Assembly: GCF_900113035.1 (NCBI RefSeq)
Contig: NZ_FONX01000003.1
Coordinates: forward strand, 280,126-344,125
Reading direction: 5' to 3'
DNA length: 64,000 bases
From: Paracidovorax wautersii
GTDB lineage: Bacteria > Pseudomonadota > Gammaproteobacteria > Burkholderiales > Burkholderiaceae_C
Under the pieces are notes generated by a model. It searched no databases. It saw only the letters and a list, made by a program, of their open reading frames with translations, and was not told the origin of the DNA. A program made the translations under genes and the position numbers. Positions 39,941 through 49,149 of this stretch are shown here, in pieces (the first letter of the stretch is position 1; every line of letters begins with the position of its first letter).

Positions 39941-41023
39941 TCACGCGGCATGCAGCGGCTTGGCGGCGGCCACCCGCGCCTGCATGGCGATCGGCACGCC
40001 GTTCTTGGCCGCCACCACCTCCGCCATGATGGACAGGGCGATTTCCGCCGGCGTCCGGCTGCCGATGTAGAGCCCGGCCGGGCAGTGCAGCGCCTGCAGG
40101 TCGGCGCTGGAGAGGCCGAAATGCGTCTGCAGCCGTTCGGCGCGCAGCGCGGCATTGCGGCGCGAGCCGATGGCGCCGACGTAGAAGGCGCGCGACTGCA
40201 GCGCGTCGATCAGGGCCAGGTCGTCGAGCTTGGGGTCGTGCGTGAGCGCCACCACGGCGGTGCGGGCATCGGGCCGCAGGCGCAGGATGAGGTCGTCGGG
40301 CATCTCGTGGCTCAGCGTGGCGCCGGGCACACACCAGGTGGCGCGGTGCTCGGCACGCGGGTCGCAGACGATGACCTCGAAGCCCAGGCCCAGCGCCATC
40401 TGGCAGAGGAAGGCCGACAGGTCGCCCGCGCCGATCACGATGAGCCGTGCGCGCGGCCCGAAGGTGCTGCGCAGCGTGCCGGCCTGGGTATCGAGCCGCG
40501 GCGGCCCCTCCGGCCCCGCAGGCTCCAGCGCCACGCTGCCGGTGCGCAGATCCAGCAGGCGCGCGGTGTGCTCGCGGCGCTGGCAGGCGCCGAGCAGCTC
40601 GGCCAGCTGGCTGCGGGCCGCCAGCGGCTCCACCACCAGCTCCATCGTGCCCCCGCAGGGCAGCCCGAAGCGATGCGCCTGGTCGGCCGAGATGCCATAG
40701 CGCAGCACCGTGGGCAGCCCCGTGGCGCAGAGCGACGCCACGCCGCCCTGGCGGATGTGGTCGATCAGGTCGTCCTCGATGCAGCCACCCGAGACCGAGC
40801 CCACGGTCTCGCCGCGGTCGTTGATGGCCATGAGCGATCCGGGCGGCCGGGGCGCCGATCCCCAAGTGCGCACCACCGTGACGAGCGCGGCGGGCGTGCC
40901 CGCCGCCACCCAGGCGCTGGCGGTGCGCAGCACGCGGCTGTCCAGGTCGTCCATGGGGGCCGCGCCCGCGCCGTGGCCGGCGGGGCTCTGCAGATGCGTG
41001 GCGGCTTCCATGCCGGGCCTCAT
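39941..41023 (-). CDS. xdhC: XdhC-family molybdenum hydroxylase maturation factor
   Basis: 360 residues. The N-terminal XdhC/CoxI part contains VTVVRTWGSAPRPPGSLMAI (about 47-66) and VGSVSGGCIEDDLI. The C-terminal Rossmann fold has LIVIGAGDLSAFLC (about 197-210) and an end with YVGAIGSRRNAALR. Known role: binding Moco, aiding its sulfuration and inserting it into xanthine dehydrogenase-type enzymes; the PaoD counterpart does this for PaoABC. Start 41023 overlaps the paoC stop (ATGA). It acts in the cytoplasm before Tat export of the enzyme. Confidence 0.92.
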   Translation of the reverse strand: MRPGMEAATHLQSPAGHGAGAAPMDDLDSRVLRTASAWVAAGTPAALVTVVRTWGSAPRPPGSLMAINDRGETVGSVSGGCIEDDLIDHIRQGGVASLCATGLPTVLRYGISADQAHRFGLPCGGTMELVVEPLAARSQLAELLGACQRREHTARLLDLRTGSVALEPAGPEGPPRLDTQAGTLRSTFGPRARLIVIGAGDLSAFLCQMALGLGFEVIVCDPRAEHRATWCVPGATLSHEMPDDLILRLRPDARTAVVALTHDPKLDDLALIDALQSRAFYVGAIGSRRNAALRAERLQTHFGLSSADLQALHCPAGLYIGSRTPAEIALSIMAEVVAAKNGVPIAMQARVAAAKPLHAA

Positions 41024-43266
41024 GCCACGGGCGGCAGGCTGCCGATCAGCTTGTCCAGCGTGACCGGATAGTCCCGCACGCGCACGCCGGTCGCGTTGTG
41101 GACGGCGTTGGCGATGGCAGCGCTCACGCCGCAGATGCCGAGCTCGCCCACGCCCTTGGCCTTCATGGGCGATGCGCGCGGGTCGGGCTCGTCCAGGAAG
41201 ACGACGTCCTGGTGCGGAATGTCGGCATGCACCGGCACCTCGTAGCCGGCGAGGTCGTGGTTCACGAAGAAGCCCAGGCGCGTGTCCACGGCCAGCTCCT
41301 CCATCAGCGCCCCGCCCACGCCCATGGTCATGGCGCCGATCACCTGGCTGCGCGCCGACTTGGGGTTGAGGATGCGGCCCGCCGCGCACACGGCCAGCAT
41401 GCGGCGCACGCGCACCTCGCCCGTGAAGGCATCCACGCCCACTTCGACGAAGTGCGCGCCGAAGGTGGACTGCTGCGTCTGCTGCTCCAGCACGCCGAAT
41501 TCGATGCCGTCCTCGGCCGCCAGCTCGGCGTCGCGGGCGGCATCGGCCAGGGGCCGGCTGCGGCCATCGGCCACGACCTGGCCGTCGGCGAAGCGAGCGG
41601 CGGCCGGGTCCAGGCCCAGCTTGCCGGCCACGGCCTCGCGCAGCTTCACGCAGGCAGCATAGACGCCGGAGGTGGCGCTGGCCGCGCCCCACTGGCCGCC
41701 CGAGCCGGACGAGACGGGAAAGTCCGAATCGCCCAGCCGCACCGCCACGCGCGCGAGCGGCACGCCCATCATCTCGGCGGCGGTCTGGGCGATGATGGTG
41801 TAGCTGCCGGTGCCGATGTCCGTCATGTCGGTCTCCACCGTGATGCGGCCCTGCCCGTCCAGCCGCACGCGCGCGGCGGACTTCATCACCGGCGCGCCAC
41901 GATAGGCCGACGCCACGCCCATGCCCACCCACCAGCGGCCGTCGCGGCGCTGCGCCGGGCGCGCGCTGCGCTCGTTCCAGCCGAAGCGCTCGGCGCCCAG
42001 GCGCAGGCACTCCACCAGCTGGCGTTGCGAGAACGGCTTCACGGGGCGCTCGCCGGTGGCGCCCTTGGGGCGCTTCTCGCCCGTGGTGTCGGGCACGACC
42101 TGCGTGTCGTTGCGGATGCGCAGCTCCACCGGGTCCATGCCGAGCTTCTCGGCGAGTTCATCCATGGCGATCTCCAGCGCCATGTGGCCGGTGGCTTCGC
42201 CGGGCGCGCGCATGGAGTTGGCTTCGGGCAGGTGCAGCTCGGCCAGGCGCGTGGCGGTCATGCGGTTCGCGCCCGCATAGAGCCGGCGGGTCTGATCGAC
42301 CGCGCTGTCGGCCTTGCCGCCGGGCAGATCGCCCGACCAGCATTCGTGCCCGATGGCCTGGATCGTCCCGTGCGCGTCCGCGCCGATGCGCACGCGCTGG
42401 ATGGTGGCCGGCCGGTGCGTGGTGTTGTTGATCATCAGCGGGCGCTGCAGCGCCACCTTCACCGGCCGCTTGGCCGCGCGTGCGCCCAGCGCGGCCAGCA
42501 GCGCGTCGGCGCGCAGGAAGAGCTTGCCGCCGAAGCCGCCGCCGATGAAGGGCGATACCAGCCGCACCTTGTCCTTGGGGATGCCCAGCGTGGCGGCCAG
42601 CTCGCGCCGGCCCCAGGCGATCATCTGGTTGGAGGTCCACACCGTGAGCGCATCGCCCTGCCAGGCGGCGACGGTGGCGTGCGGCTCCATCATGGCGTGC
42701 GACTGATCGGGCGTGGTGTAGCTGGCGTCCACCTGCACGGGGGCCGCGGCGAAGGCGCCGCCGAAGGCGCCCACGGACGTGTCGGGCGCATCGCCGTTGA
42801 TGTCTTCGGGCTGGGTGGCACCGTCCTTGGCGGCGGCCAGGTCGTAGCGGCCGGGAGCGCGCTCGTAGTCCACGCGCACCTGCTGCGCGGCGGCGCGGGC
42901 CTGCTCGAAGGTCTCGGCCACCACCAGCGCCACGGCCTGGTGGTAGTGATCGACCTGCGGGCCGGCGAGCAGCGGCGCGGTGTTCATCTTGCCCTGGCCC
43001 AGCTGGCCGGCCGACTGCGCGGTGACGATGGCCAGCACGCCGGGCGCGCGGCGGGCCTCGGCCAGGTCGATGCTGCGGATGCGGCCGCGCGCGATGGCCG
43101 CGCCCACGACGAAGCCGTAGGCCGCGTGGGGCGCCACGTCGTGCCGTTCATAGGCGTAGGGCGCGGTGCCGGTGGTCTTGAGCAGGCCGTCGATGCGGTT
43201 CACCGGCTGGCCGACGACCTTGAGCTGGTCGATGGGGTTGGCGGTAGCGGGGGTGTCGAACTTCAT
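41020..43266 (-). CDS. paoC: Aldehyde oxidoreductase molybdenum-binding subunit (PaoC-like)
   Basis: 748 residues (E. coli PaoC is about 730). Xanthine oxidase-family blocks are clear: FIGGGFGGKLFLRADALLA (near 245), MRAPGEATGHMALE (near 355), TDIGTGSYTIIAQ and SGSGGQWGAASATSGVYAA (near 530). The catalytic glutamate lies in AKGVGELGICG (near 708). It should hold Moco and oxidise aromatic or aliphatic aldehydes to acids. No own signal peptide is seen, so it would be exported by hitchhiking on the Tat signal of PaoA. Start MKFDTPATAN follows the paoB stop by 5 bp. Confidence 0.93.
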   Translation of the reverse strand: MKFDTPATANPIDQLKVVGQPVNRIDGLLKTTGTAPYAYERHDVAPHAAYGFVVGAAIARGRIRSIDLAEARRAPGVLAIVTAQSAGQLGQGKMNTAPLLAGPQVDHYHQAVALVVAETFEQARAAAQQVRVDYERAPGRYDLAAAKDGATQPEDINGDAPDTSVGAFGGAFAAAPVQVDASYTTPDQSHAMMEPHATVAAWQGDALTVWTSNQMIAWGRRELAATLGIPKDKVRLVSPFIGGGFGGKLFLRADALLAALGARAAKRPVKVALQRPLMINNTTHRPATIQRVRIGADAHGTIQAIGHECWSGDLPGGKADSAVDQTRRLYAGANRMTATRLAELHLPEANSMRAPGEATGHMALEIAMDELAEKLGMDPVELRIRNDTQVVPDTTGEKRPKGATGERPVKPFSQRQLVECLRLGAERFGWNERSARPAQRRDGRWWVGMGVASAYRGAPVMKSAARVRLDGQGRITVETDMTDIGTGSYTIIAQTAAEMMGVPLARVAVRLGDSDFPVSSGSGGQWGAASATSGVYAACVKLREAVAGKLGLDPAAARFADGQVVADGRSRPLADAARDAELAAEDGIEFGVLEQQTQQSTFGAHFVEVGVDAFTGEVRVRRMLAVCAAGRILNPKSARSQVIGAMTMGVGGALMEELAVDTRLGFFVNHDLAGYEVPVHADIPHQDVVFLDEPDPRASPMKAKGVGELGICGVSAAIANAVHNATGVRVRDYPVTLDKLIGSLPPVA

Positions 43267-43271
43267 GGCGG

Positions 43272-44222
43272 TCAGCTCCGGGCCTGGGAAAGGGCTGCGG
43301 CCAGCGTGCGCTCGGCCAGGGGCAGCTTGAAAGCGTTTTCGGGGGTGGGGCGGGCGCCGTCCAGCAGCCGGTCGGCCACGGCGTGGGCGCCCTGGCGCAT
43401 GCCGGCCTCGGCGGCTTCGACCCGCCAGGGCTTGTGCGCCACGCCGCCCAGCGCCACGCGGCCGGAGCCGTCGCGCTGCACGATGGCCGCGACCGACACC
43501 AGAGCGAAGGCATAGGAGGCGCGGTCGCGCACCTTGCGATAGACATGGGTGCCGCCCACCGGCGCGGGCAGGCTCACCGAGGTGATGAGCTCGCCGGGCT
43601 GCAGCACGGTCTCGATGTGCGGGGTGCTGCCGGGCAGCCGGTGGAAGTCCGCGATGGGGATGACGCGGGCGACGCCATCGGGGCGCACCGTTTCCACCGT
43701 GGCATCGAGCACGCGCAGGGCCACGGCCATGTCGCTCGGATGGGTGGCGATGCAGGCGTCGCTGCTGCCGATCACCGCATGCTGGCGGCTGAAGCCGCCG
43801 ATGGCGGAGCAGCCGCTGCCGGGCTGGCGCTTGTTGCAGGGCATGTGGGTGTCGTAGAAGTACGGGCAGCGCGTGCGCTGCAGCAGGTTGCCGCCGGTGG
43901 TCGCCATGTTGCGCAGCTGGCCCGAGGCGCCCGCCACCAGCGCCCGCGTGAGCACGCCGTAGTCGCGCCGCACGCGCGGATGGGCGGCCAGGTCGCTGTT
44001 GCGCACCAGCGCGCCGATGCGCAGGCCGCCCTGCGGCGTGGGATCGATGCTGTCGAGGCCGATGCCGTTCACATCCACCAGATGGATGGGCGTCTCGATC
44101 TGCAGCTTCATCAGGTCCAGCAGGTTGGTGCCACCGGCGATGAACTTGGCGCCGGGCCGGGCGGCCACCGCCGCGGCGGCCTGTGCGGGCGAGGCCACGC
44201 GTTCGTAGCTGAAGGGTTTCAT
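43272..44222 (-). CDS. paoB: Aldehyde oxidoreductase FAD subunit (PaoB-like)
   Basis: 316 residues. FAD-binding motif [16 protein letters not shown] (about 26-41) and [20 protein letters not shown] (about 104-123) are present. An insert with four cysteines, [15 protein letters not shown] (about 118-140), is typical of PaoB and binds an extra 4Fe-4S cluster. The remaining CO-dehydrogenase flavoprotein C-terminal domain is intact ([14 protein letters not shown]). It passes electrons from the molybdenum site through FAD. It lies 3 bp after paoA and 5 bp before paoC. Confidence 0.93.
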   Translation of the reverse strand: MKPFSYERVASPAQAAAAVAARPGAKFIAGGTNLLDLMKLQIETPIHLVDVNGIGLDSIDPTPQGGLRIGALVRNSDLAAHPRVRRDYGVLTRALVAGASGQLRNMATTGGNLLQRTRCPYFYDTHMPCNKRQPGSGCSAIGGFSRQHAVIGSSDACIATHPSDMAVALRVLDATVETVRPDGVARVIPIADFHRLPGSTPHIETVLQPGELITSVSLPAPVGGTHVYRKVRDRASYAFALVSVAAIVQRDGSGRVALGGVAHKPWRVEAAEAGMRQGAHAVADRLLDGARPTPENAFKLPLAERTLAAALSQARS

Positions 44223-44225
44223 TTC

Positions 44226-44876
44226 TCAAGCCTCCGCGACTTCGGTGATGGCATCCACGATGTTGGAATAGGCGCCGCAGCGGCAGAGGTTGCCGCTCAT
44301 GCGTTCGCGCAGTTCCTCGGCCGACAGCAGCGGCTGGGCGACGATGTCCGCGCTGGCATGGCTGGGCGCGCCGCGGCGCAGCTCGTCGAGGGCGCCCACG
44401 GCCGAGCAGATCTGCCCGGGCGTGCAGTAGCCGCACTGGTAGCCGTCGTGCCGCACGAAAGCGGCCTGCAGCGGGTGCGGCGCGGCCGGCGTGCCCAGGC
44501 CTTCGATGGTCGTCACGTTCGCCCCCTGGTGCATCACCGCCAGGCTCAGGCACGACACCACGCGCCGGCCCTCCACCAGCACCGTGCAGGCGCCGCACTG
44601 GCCGTGGTCGCAGCCCTTCTTGGTGCCCGTCAGGCGCAGATGCTCGCGCAGGGCATCCAGCAAGGTGGTGCGGGTATCGACGGTGAGATGCTTCGCCGCG
44701 CCGTTGACGGTCAGGCTGACGGGCACCTGCACCGGCACCTGTGCGGGCGATGCATCGCGCCCCGCGGCAGCCTGCTGCGTGGCCGCCGAGGCCGGCACGG
44801 CCGAAGCGGCGGCCGATGAAGCGCTGGCGATCAGCAGATCGCGCCGCGAGAGGGGAAAGGGGGCGTTGTGGTCCAT
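44226..44876 (-). CDS. paoA: Aldehyde oxidoreductase 2Fe-2S subunit with Tat signal (PaoA-like)
   Basis: 216 residues. The N-terminus SRRDLLIASASSAAASA (about 10-26) is a twin-arginine signal followed by an Ala-rich cleavage region, so the complex is periplasmic. Two ferredoxin-like clusters are seen: GCDHGQCGACTV (about 88-99) with a fourth Cys in VVSCLSLA, and the C-terminal CGYCTPGQICS (about 145) with LCRCGAYSNI (about 197). It is the first gene of paoA-paoB-paoC-xdhC-mobA-like. Transcription probably starts in 44877-45139, shared with the divergent LuxR-type gene. Confidence 0.93.
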   Translation of the reverse strand: MDHNAPFPLSRRDLLIASASSAAASAVPASAATQQAAAGRDASPAQVPVQVPVSLTVNGAAKHLTVDTRTTLLDALREHLRLTGTKKGCDHGQCGACTVLVEGRRVVSCLSLAVMHQGANVTTIEGLGTPAAPHPLQAAFVRHDGYQCGYCTPGQICSAVGALDELRRGAPSHASADIVAQPLLSAEELRERMSGNLCRCGAYSNIVDAITEVAEA

Positions 44877-45139
44877 GGGGCTTCCGGTGGTGTCTTGTCG
44901 CGGTTCGTGGGGAAAGAAGCGCAGCGCATGCCGGGCTGCTCTGCGTGGCAGAGGCGCAGCCTCACGCGGGCCGCCCGGTGGGCCTGTAGGCGAGTGGCTG
45001 AACCTGCCGTGGGCAGGCGGGGCCGAGACCTTGGCCGGCATCAATAGATACCCTGGTTAACTAAAACCCTGTTGCACGTAGCATTCGCGAGGCCACGGCC
45101 CGCCCGCAACGCGGGCGAAAAAAAACCAGGAGACAAGCC
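44877..45139. promoter_or_regulatory. Divergent promoter region paoA / luxR-type regulator
   Basis: 263 bp between the two starts. It holds an AT-richer patch around 45040-45075 with two near-direct ACCCTG(G/T)T repeats at 45050-45075, a possible regulator or promoter site. An AGGAG site precedes the rightward gene (45130). No definite operator can be named. Confidence 0.4.
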
Positions 45140-46156
45140 ATGAACGCGCCCATCCGCCCGCCAGGAACCGGCCCGCAGCAGGCCGCCACAGCGCTGCAGG
45201 AGCTGAGCCGGGCGCTGCTGGCGCTGACCGGGCTGGCGCATGGCAACCGCCCGCATGCGCTGCTGGCCGATGCCATGCAGGTGCTGCGCGGCCTGGTCCC
45301 GTTCGATGCGGCCTGGTGGGGCGAGGTCTCGCAGGGCGGCGCCGGCGATGCGCCGCGCACCTGGCTGCACGGCAGCATCGGCCTGAGCCGTGGCTTCGCC
45401 GACGAGTGGAACCAGCTGGCGGTGGCGGACGACTTCGCGCGGCATTCCATGCAGCGGCTCGGCACCGTGATCCGCGAGCACGAGGCGCCGGTGACCCACG
45501 CCGACGCGCAGACGCTGATCGCCTTCAGCGAGCGCCACGGGCTGCGCCGCTGCATGGCCACCACCGTGGAGCTGCCGCGCAGCGGCCTGCTGTTCTTCAT
45601 CTCGCTCTACCGGCCCGAGACGCAGCCGCCGTTCTCCGACGCGCAGGCCCTGCTGCTGGGCGAATTCACGCGCCACCTGCTGTGCCACTGGAGCCATGCG
45701 CTGCAGCGCTGGGCGCCCGGATCGGCCCAGCACCTCTGGGACAGCTACGCGCTGGCGGAGCCGGGCGGCGCCCTGCTCTTCGCCGGGCTGCGCATGGGGC
45801 AGGCGCTGGCCGAGGCCTACCCGGACTGGCCCGGCGACGCCCTGCCCGATGACCTGCGCCAGAGCGCCGCGCGCCTGCCCTGCACCGTCGCCCCGGCCGC
45901 GGGGCGGCACCGCTTCCGGCTGGAAGCCTGCGGGCCGCTGGTGGCCGTGAGCCTGCCTTCGCGCGGCGCGGGCTCGCCGCTGGCGCCGCGCGAGATGAGC
46001 GCCGCCACGCTCTACGCGCACGGCCAGTCGTACAAGGACATCGCGGCCACGCTGGGCCTGAGCCCGGCCACCGTGCGCACCTATCTGCGCAGCGCCTACG
46101 CCGCCCTGGGCGTGCGCAACAAGACGGAACTGGTGGCGGCCCTGCGCCGGGGCTGA
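45140..46156 (+). CDS. LuxR-type helix-turn-helix transcriptional regulator
   Basis: 338 residues. The C-terminal 65 residues form a LuxR/NarL-type DNA-binding domain: LAPREMSAATLYAHGQSYKD, then IAATLGLSPATVRTYLRSAY and ALGVRNKTELVA. The N-terminal 270 residues have no autoinducer-binding motif or receiver; a GAF-like sensor fold (about 30-190) is possible. Known family mode is ligand-controlled activation. The gene is divergent from the aldehyde oxidoreductase operon and is therefore its likely regulator. The start follows an AGGAG site by 9 bases. Confidence 0.85.
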   Translation: MNAPIRPPGTGPQQAATALQELSRALLALTGLAHGNRPHALLADAMQVLRGLVPFDAAWWGEVSQGGAGDAPRTWLHGSIGLSRGFADEWNQLAVADDFARHSMQRLGTVIREHEAPVTHADAQTLIAFSERHGLRRCMATTVELPRSGLLFFISLYRPETQPPFSDAQALLLGEFTRHLLCHWSHALQRWAPGSAQHLWDSYALAEPGGALLFAGLRMGQALAEAYPDWPGDALPDDLRQSAARLPCTVAPAAGRHRFRLEACGPLVAVSLPSRGAGSPLAPREMSAATLYAHGQSYKDIAATLGLSPATVRTYLRSAYAALGVRNKTELVAALRRG

Positions 46157-46253
46157 GCCCTAGTTTCAGCGCCTCGCAGGAGGGGCCAGGCGCTGCAGCG
46201 GGCTTTACTTTGAAGACACCGCTTTGTCACCGCTGCGCCATGGAGCGTACTTA

Positions 46254-46521
46254 GAACGTGTTCACGATCTCCCAGGGGTCGCGCAGCTACGTCGGCGGGA
46301 TGGGATGCAAGGCGCGGTGCGCAGTGGATAGCACGGCTATCCACAAGCGCCGCAACGCCGCAGACCGCCCGCCGACGTAGCTGCCCTTCGGGTTGGAGCG
46401 AAATCGGGCGATTGAACGCCCCGGCTGCTTGCATGGACACCAGCCCATGCGGCGCATCCGAGGCATCCACTCATCCCGATTGCGTTCCAACGCGATCCCC
46501 TGCGAGATCGTAAACACGTTC
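46254..46521. mobile_element. 268-bp MITE, copy B, with 3-bp target duplication TTA
   Basis: Same length and architecture as copy A, differing at about six bases. TTA at 46251-46253 and 46522-46524 flanks it. Three of the differences fall in the second inner hairpin (equivalent of 15085-15104), which is no longer perfect, while the first inner hairpin is unchanged. It sits 34 bp upstream of the lipoprotein start, so it probably replaced or displaced the promoter of the phospholipase operon. Confidence 0.85.
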
Positions 46522-46554
46522 TTAGGCTGCAGGCCCCATCCCAGGAGATCCCCG

Positions 46555-46767
46555 ATGCCCCGCCCCCGTTGCCCGCGCCCTTCCCACGCCGCGTGCGCGC
46601 TCGTCGCCGTCGCCGCTGCAGCGCTGCTGCCGCTTGCCGGCTGCGGCGCCAGTGACAGCACCGCCCGTCCGAACAGCGCCATCACCGCCTCGGCCTGCCA
46701 GAACAAGGCGCTGGTCGGCACCCGCATGAGCTGCCCGCCGAGCGCCTCCGCGCCGGCCTCGCACTGA
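46555..46767 (+). CDS. Small lipoprotein upstream of phospholipase C
   Basis: 70 residues. A signal peptide ACALVAVAAAALLPLAGC ends in a lipobox LAGC (Cys near 30), giving a mature lipoprotein of about 40 residues with a Cys pair (SACQNK, MSCPPS). An AGGAG site lies 8 bases before ATG 46555. It ends 9 bp before the phospholipase gene, so it is co-transcribed. No function is known; an accessory or entry-exclusion-like role is not supported by any motif. Confidence 0.7.
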   Translation: MPRPRCPRPSHAACALVAVAAAALLPLAGCGASDSTARPNSAITASACQNKALVGTRMSCPPSASAPASH

Positions 46768-46776
46768 GAGACGTCC

Positions 46777-48882
46777 ATGAGCACATTCGACCGCCGCCAC
46801 TTCCTGAAGGCCTCCGCCGGCACGCTGGGCACCGTCGCCGCGTCGGCGCTGCTGCCGGAATCCATCCGCCGGGCGATGGCCATCGAGCCCGCCACCGTCA
46901 CCGGCACGATCCAGGACGTTCAGCACATCGTCATCTTCATGCAGGAGAACCGCTCGTTCGACCACTACCTGGGCCACCTGTCCGGCGTGCGCGGCTACAA
47001 CGACCGCTTCCCGGTGACGCTGCCCAACGGCCTGCCGGTGTGGTTCCAGCCGCGCAAGGAAGACCCGGCCAAGACCATCGCACCGTTCCGCTACGACACC
47101 ACCAACCCGGCGTTCAACGCGCAGTGCATCGGCGGCCTGCCGCACACCTGGGCCACCACGCACGGCGCCATCAACGGGGGCCGCGCCGACATGTGGGCCG
47201 CGCAGAAGACCAACATGACGATGGGCTACCACGTGCGCGAGGACATTCCCTTCCACTACGCGCTGGCCGACGCGTTCACGGTGTGCGACCACTACTTCTG
47301 CTCGATCCCGGGCAACACGCACCCGAACCGCATGTACCTGATGACCGGCATGGTCGATCCCACCGGCTCCAGCGGCGGCCCGCTGCTGGACAACACCGAC
47401 TACATCGACAACCCGTTCGACGCGATCCAGCGCCAGCCCTTCACCTGGACCACCTATCCCGAGCGTCTGCAGGCTGCGGGCGTGTCGTGGCAGATCTACC
47501 AGCAGGGCACCGGCTTCGACAACCACACCGGCAACTACGGCACCAACATGCTGGCCGCGTTCGCCAGCTTCGTGAACGCGCCGGCCGGCTCCGCGCTGCA
47601 GGCCCGCGGCATGAGCGTGCGCACCATCGACCAGCTCAAGGCCGACGTGCTCGCCAACAATCTCCCGCAGGTGTCGTGGCTGCTGCCGCCGGCCGCGTAT
47701 TCCGAGCACCCGAAGTTCACGCCGCTGTACGGCGCCGAATACATCGCCAGCATCCTGGACGCGCTGACCGCCAACCCCGAGGTCTGGAGCAGGACCGCGT
47801 TCTTCATCACCTACGACGAGAACGACGGCTTCTTCGACCACATGGTGCCGCCGCAGCCGCCCACCGTGCCCGGCTCCGGCCTCAGCACGGTGGCCATCGA
47901 CGGCGAGCGCCACGATGTCGTCAACCCGTACCAGGCCGCTAGCTACACCGCCGACAACCTGCCCTACGGCATGGGCCCGCGCGTGCCGATGACCGTCATC
48001 TCGCCCTGGAGCCGCGGCGGCTTCGTGTGCTCGCAGGTGTTCGACCACACCTCGCTGATCCGCTTCATCGAAACGCGCTTCGGCGTCTACGAGACCAACA
48101 TCAGCCCGTGGCGCCGTGCCGTTTCCGGCGACCTCACCTCGGCCTTCGACTTCAGCCGCCGCGACGTCACCTGGCCCACGCTGCCCAGCACGGCCGGCTA
48201 CGTCAGCCAGTCCGACCTGCAGTGCGCGCGGCCGGTCAGCATCGCCGCCCCGGCCAGCGGCGCGGCGCAGAGCGTGCTGGCGCAGGAAGCCGGCGCGCGC
48301 CCGGCACGCGCGCTGCCGTACGAGCTGCATGTCTCGGGCGCGGTGTCGGGCCCGTCCTACCAGCTGTCGTTCGACAACACCGGCAAGCAGGGCGCGTGCT
48401 TCTACGTCTATTGCAGCGACGCCGGCATCGCCCCGCGCCGCTACACCGTCGAGGCCGGCAAGAGCCTGGCCGACAGCTGGGCGCTGCCGGGCACCGGCGC
48501 GCTCACGCTCACCGTGATGGGCCCCAACGGCTTCTTCCGCCGCTTCGCCGTGTCCGCAGGGCCGGCCGTGCCCGAGCCGACCTTCTGCTACGACGTCGCC
48601 AACGGCAACGTCTATCTGACCCTGCCCAACTCCGGCACGGCCGCAGCCACCTTCACGGTTACCGACATGGCCTACGGCGCGGCGCCGCACACCGTGACGG
48701 TGGCGGCCGGCACGAGCGTGGAAGATGCCTGGGACCTGAGCTGCAACGCCGGCTGGTACGACCTGCAGGTGACGCTGGCCGGCAACGCCGGCTACCTGCG
48801 CCGCGCATCGGGCCACGTGGAGACCGGCGCGGCCAGCAGCACCGACCCGGCCGCGAAGGCGCCGGTCACCACGGCGGTCTAG
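46777..48882 (+). CDS. Phospholipase C, phosphocholine-specific type
   Basis: 701 residues, the usual size for bacterial PLC-N/PLC-H. A twin-arginine signal DRRHFLKASA (about 5-14) starts the chain. The phosphoesterase domain carries IVIFMQENRSFDHYLG (about 50-65), CSIPGNTHPNRMYLMTG, TYDENDGFFDHMVPP (about 344-358) and VISPWSRGGFV, all family metal or substrate regions. Two C-terminal DUF756-type repeats follow (LPYELHVSGAVSGPSYQLSF, about 510; PTFCYDVANGNVYLTL, about 605). It hydrolyses phosphatidylcholine or sphingomyelin outside the cytoplasm. Regulation by phosphate is common in the family, but no Pho box was identified and the upstream DNA is occupied by a MITE. Confidence 0.94.
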   Translation: MSTFDRRHFLKASAGTLGTVAASALLPESIRRAMAIEPATVTGTIQDVQHIVIFMQENRSFDHYLGHLSGVRGYNDRFPVTLPNGLPVWFQPRKEDPAKTIAPFRYDTTNPAFNAQCIGGLPHTWATTHGAINGGRADMWAAQKTNMTMGYHVREDIPFHYALADAFTVCDHYFCSIPGNTHPNRMYLMTGMVDPTGSSGGPLLDNTDYIDNPFDAIQRQPFTWTTYPERLQAAGVSWQIYQQGTGFDNHTGNYGTNMLAAFASFVNAPAGSALQARGMSVRTIDQLKADVLANNLPQVSWLLPPAAYSEHPKFTPLYGAEYIASILDALTANPEVWSRTAFFITYDENDGFFDHMVPPQPPTVPGSGLSTVAIDGERHDVVNPYQAASYTADNLPYGMGPRVPMTVISPWSRGGFVCSQVFDHTSLIRFIETRFGVYETNISPWRRAVSGDLTSAFDFSRRDVTWPTLPSTAGYVSQSDLQCARPVSIAAPASGAAQSVLAQEAGARPARALPYELHVSGAVSGPSYQLSFDNTGKQGACFYVYCSDAGIAPRRYTVEAGKSLADSWALPGTGALTLTVMGPNGFFRRFAVSAGPAVPEPTFCYDVANGNVYLTLPNSGTAAATFTVTDMAYGAAPHTVTVAAGTSVEDAWDLSCNAGWYDLQVTLAGNAGYLRRASGHVETGAASSTDPAAKAPVTTAV

Positions 48883-49149
48883 CAGAGCGGCGCAGGGGCG
48901 GGCACTGGGGCAGCGCCCTCCCCTGCGCTCGCGCCGCCGGGCTGCGGCGGTGCCGCGCCCGGCACGACCAGCGCCTGGTCGTTGACTTCACCCCCCTCCT
49001 GGCCGCTGCCTGCGCAGCGACCTGGGGCTTTCCCGCCCCCTCTGCATTTGCAGGGGATGCAGGCGGAGGGTCTCTGCCTATCGTGGCGACCGGAGCCGGG
49101 CAACGGCTTCGCAACATCGTCCATCGACAAGTACAAGGAGACTCCGCAC
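48883..49149. other. Intergenic region between phospholipase and tannase-like genes
   Basis: 267 bp without a recognised gene. The region has lower GC near 49100-49140 and an AGGAGA site before the next start; it probably holds the promoter of the tannase-like gene. No clear terminator hairpin with T run was found. Confidence 0.4.

Noticed and set aside
46555-48882. Plasmid-like or prophage island around the phospholipase genes
   Set aside because: No integrase, tRNA site or phage gene is present; only the MITE is mobile.
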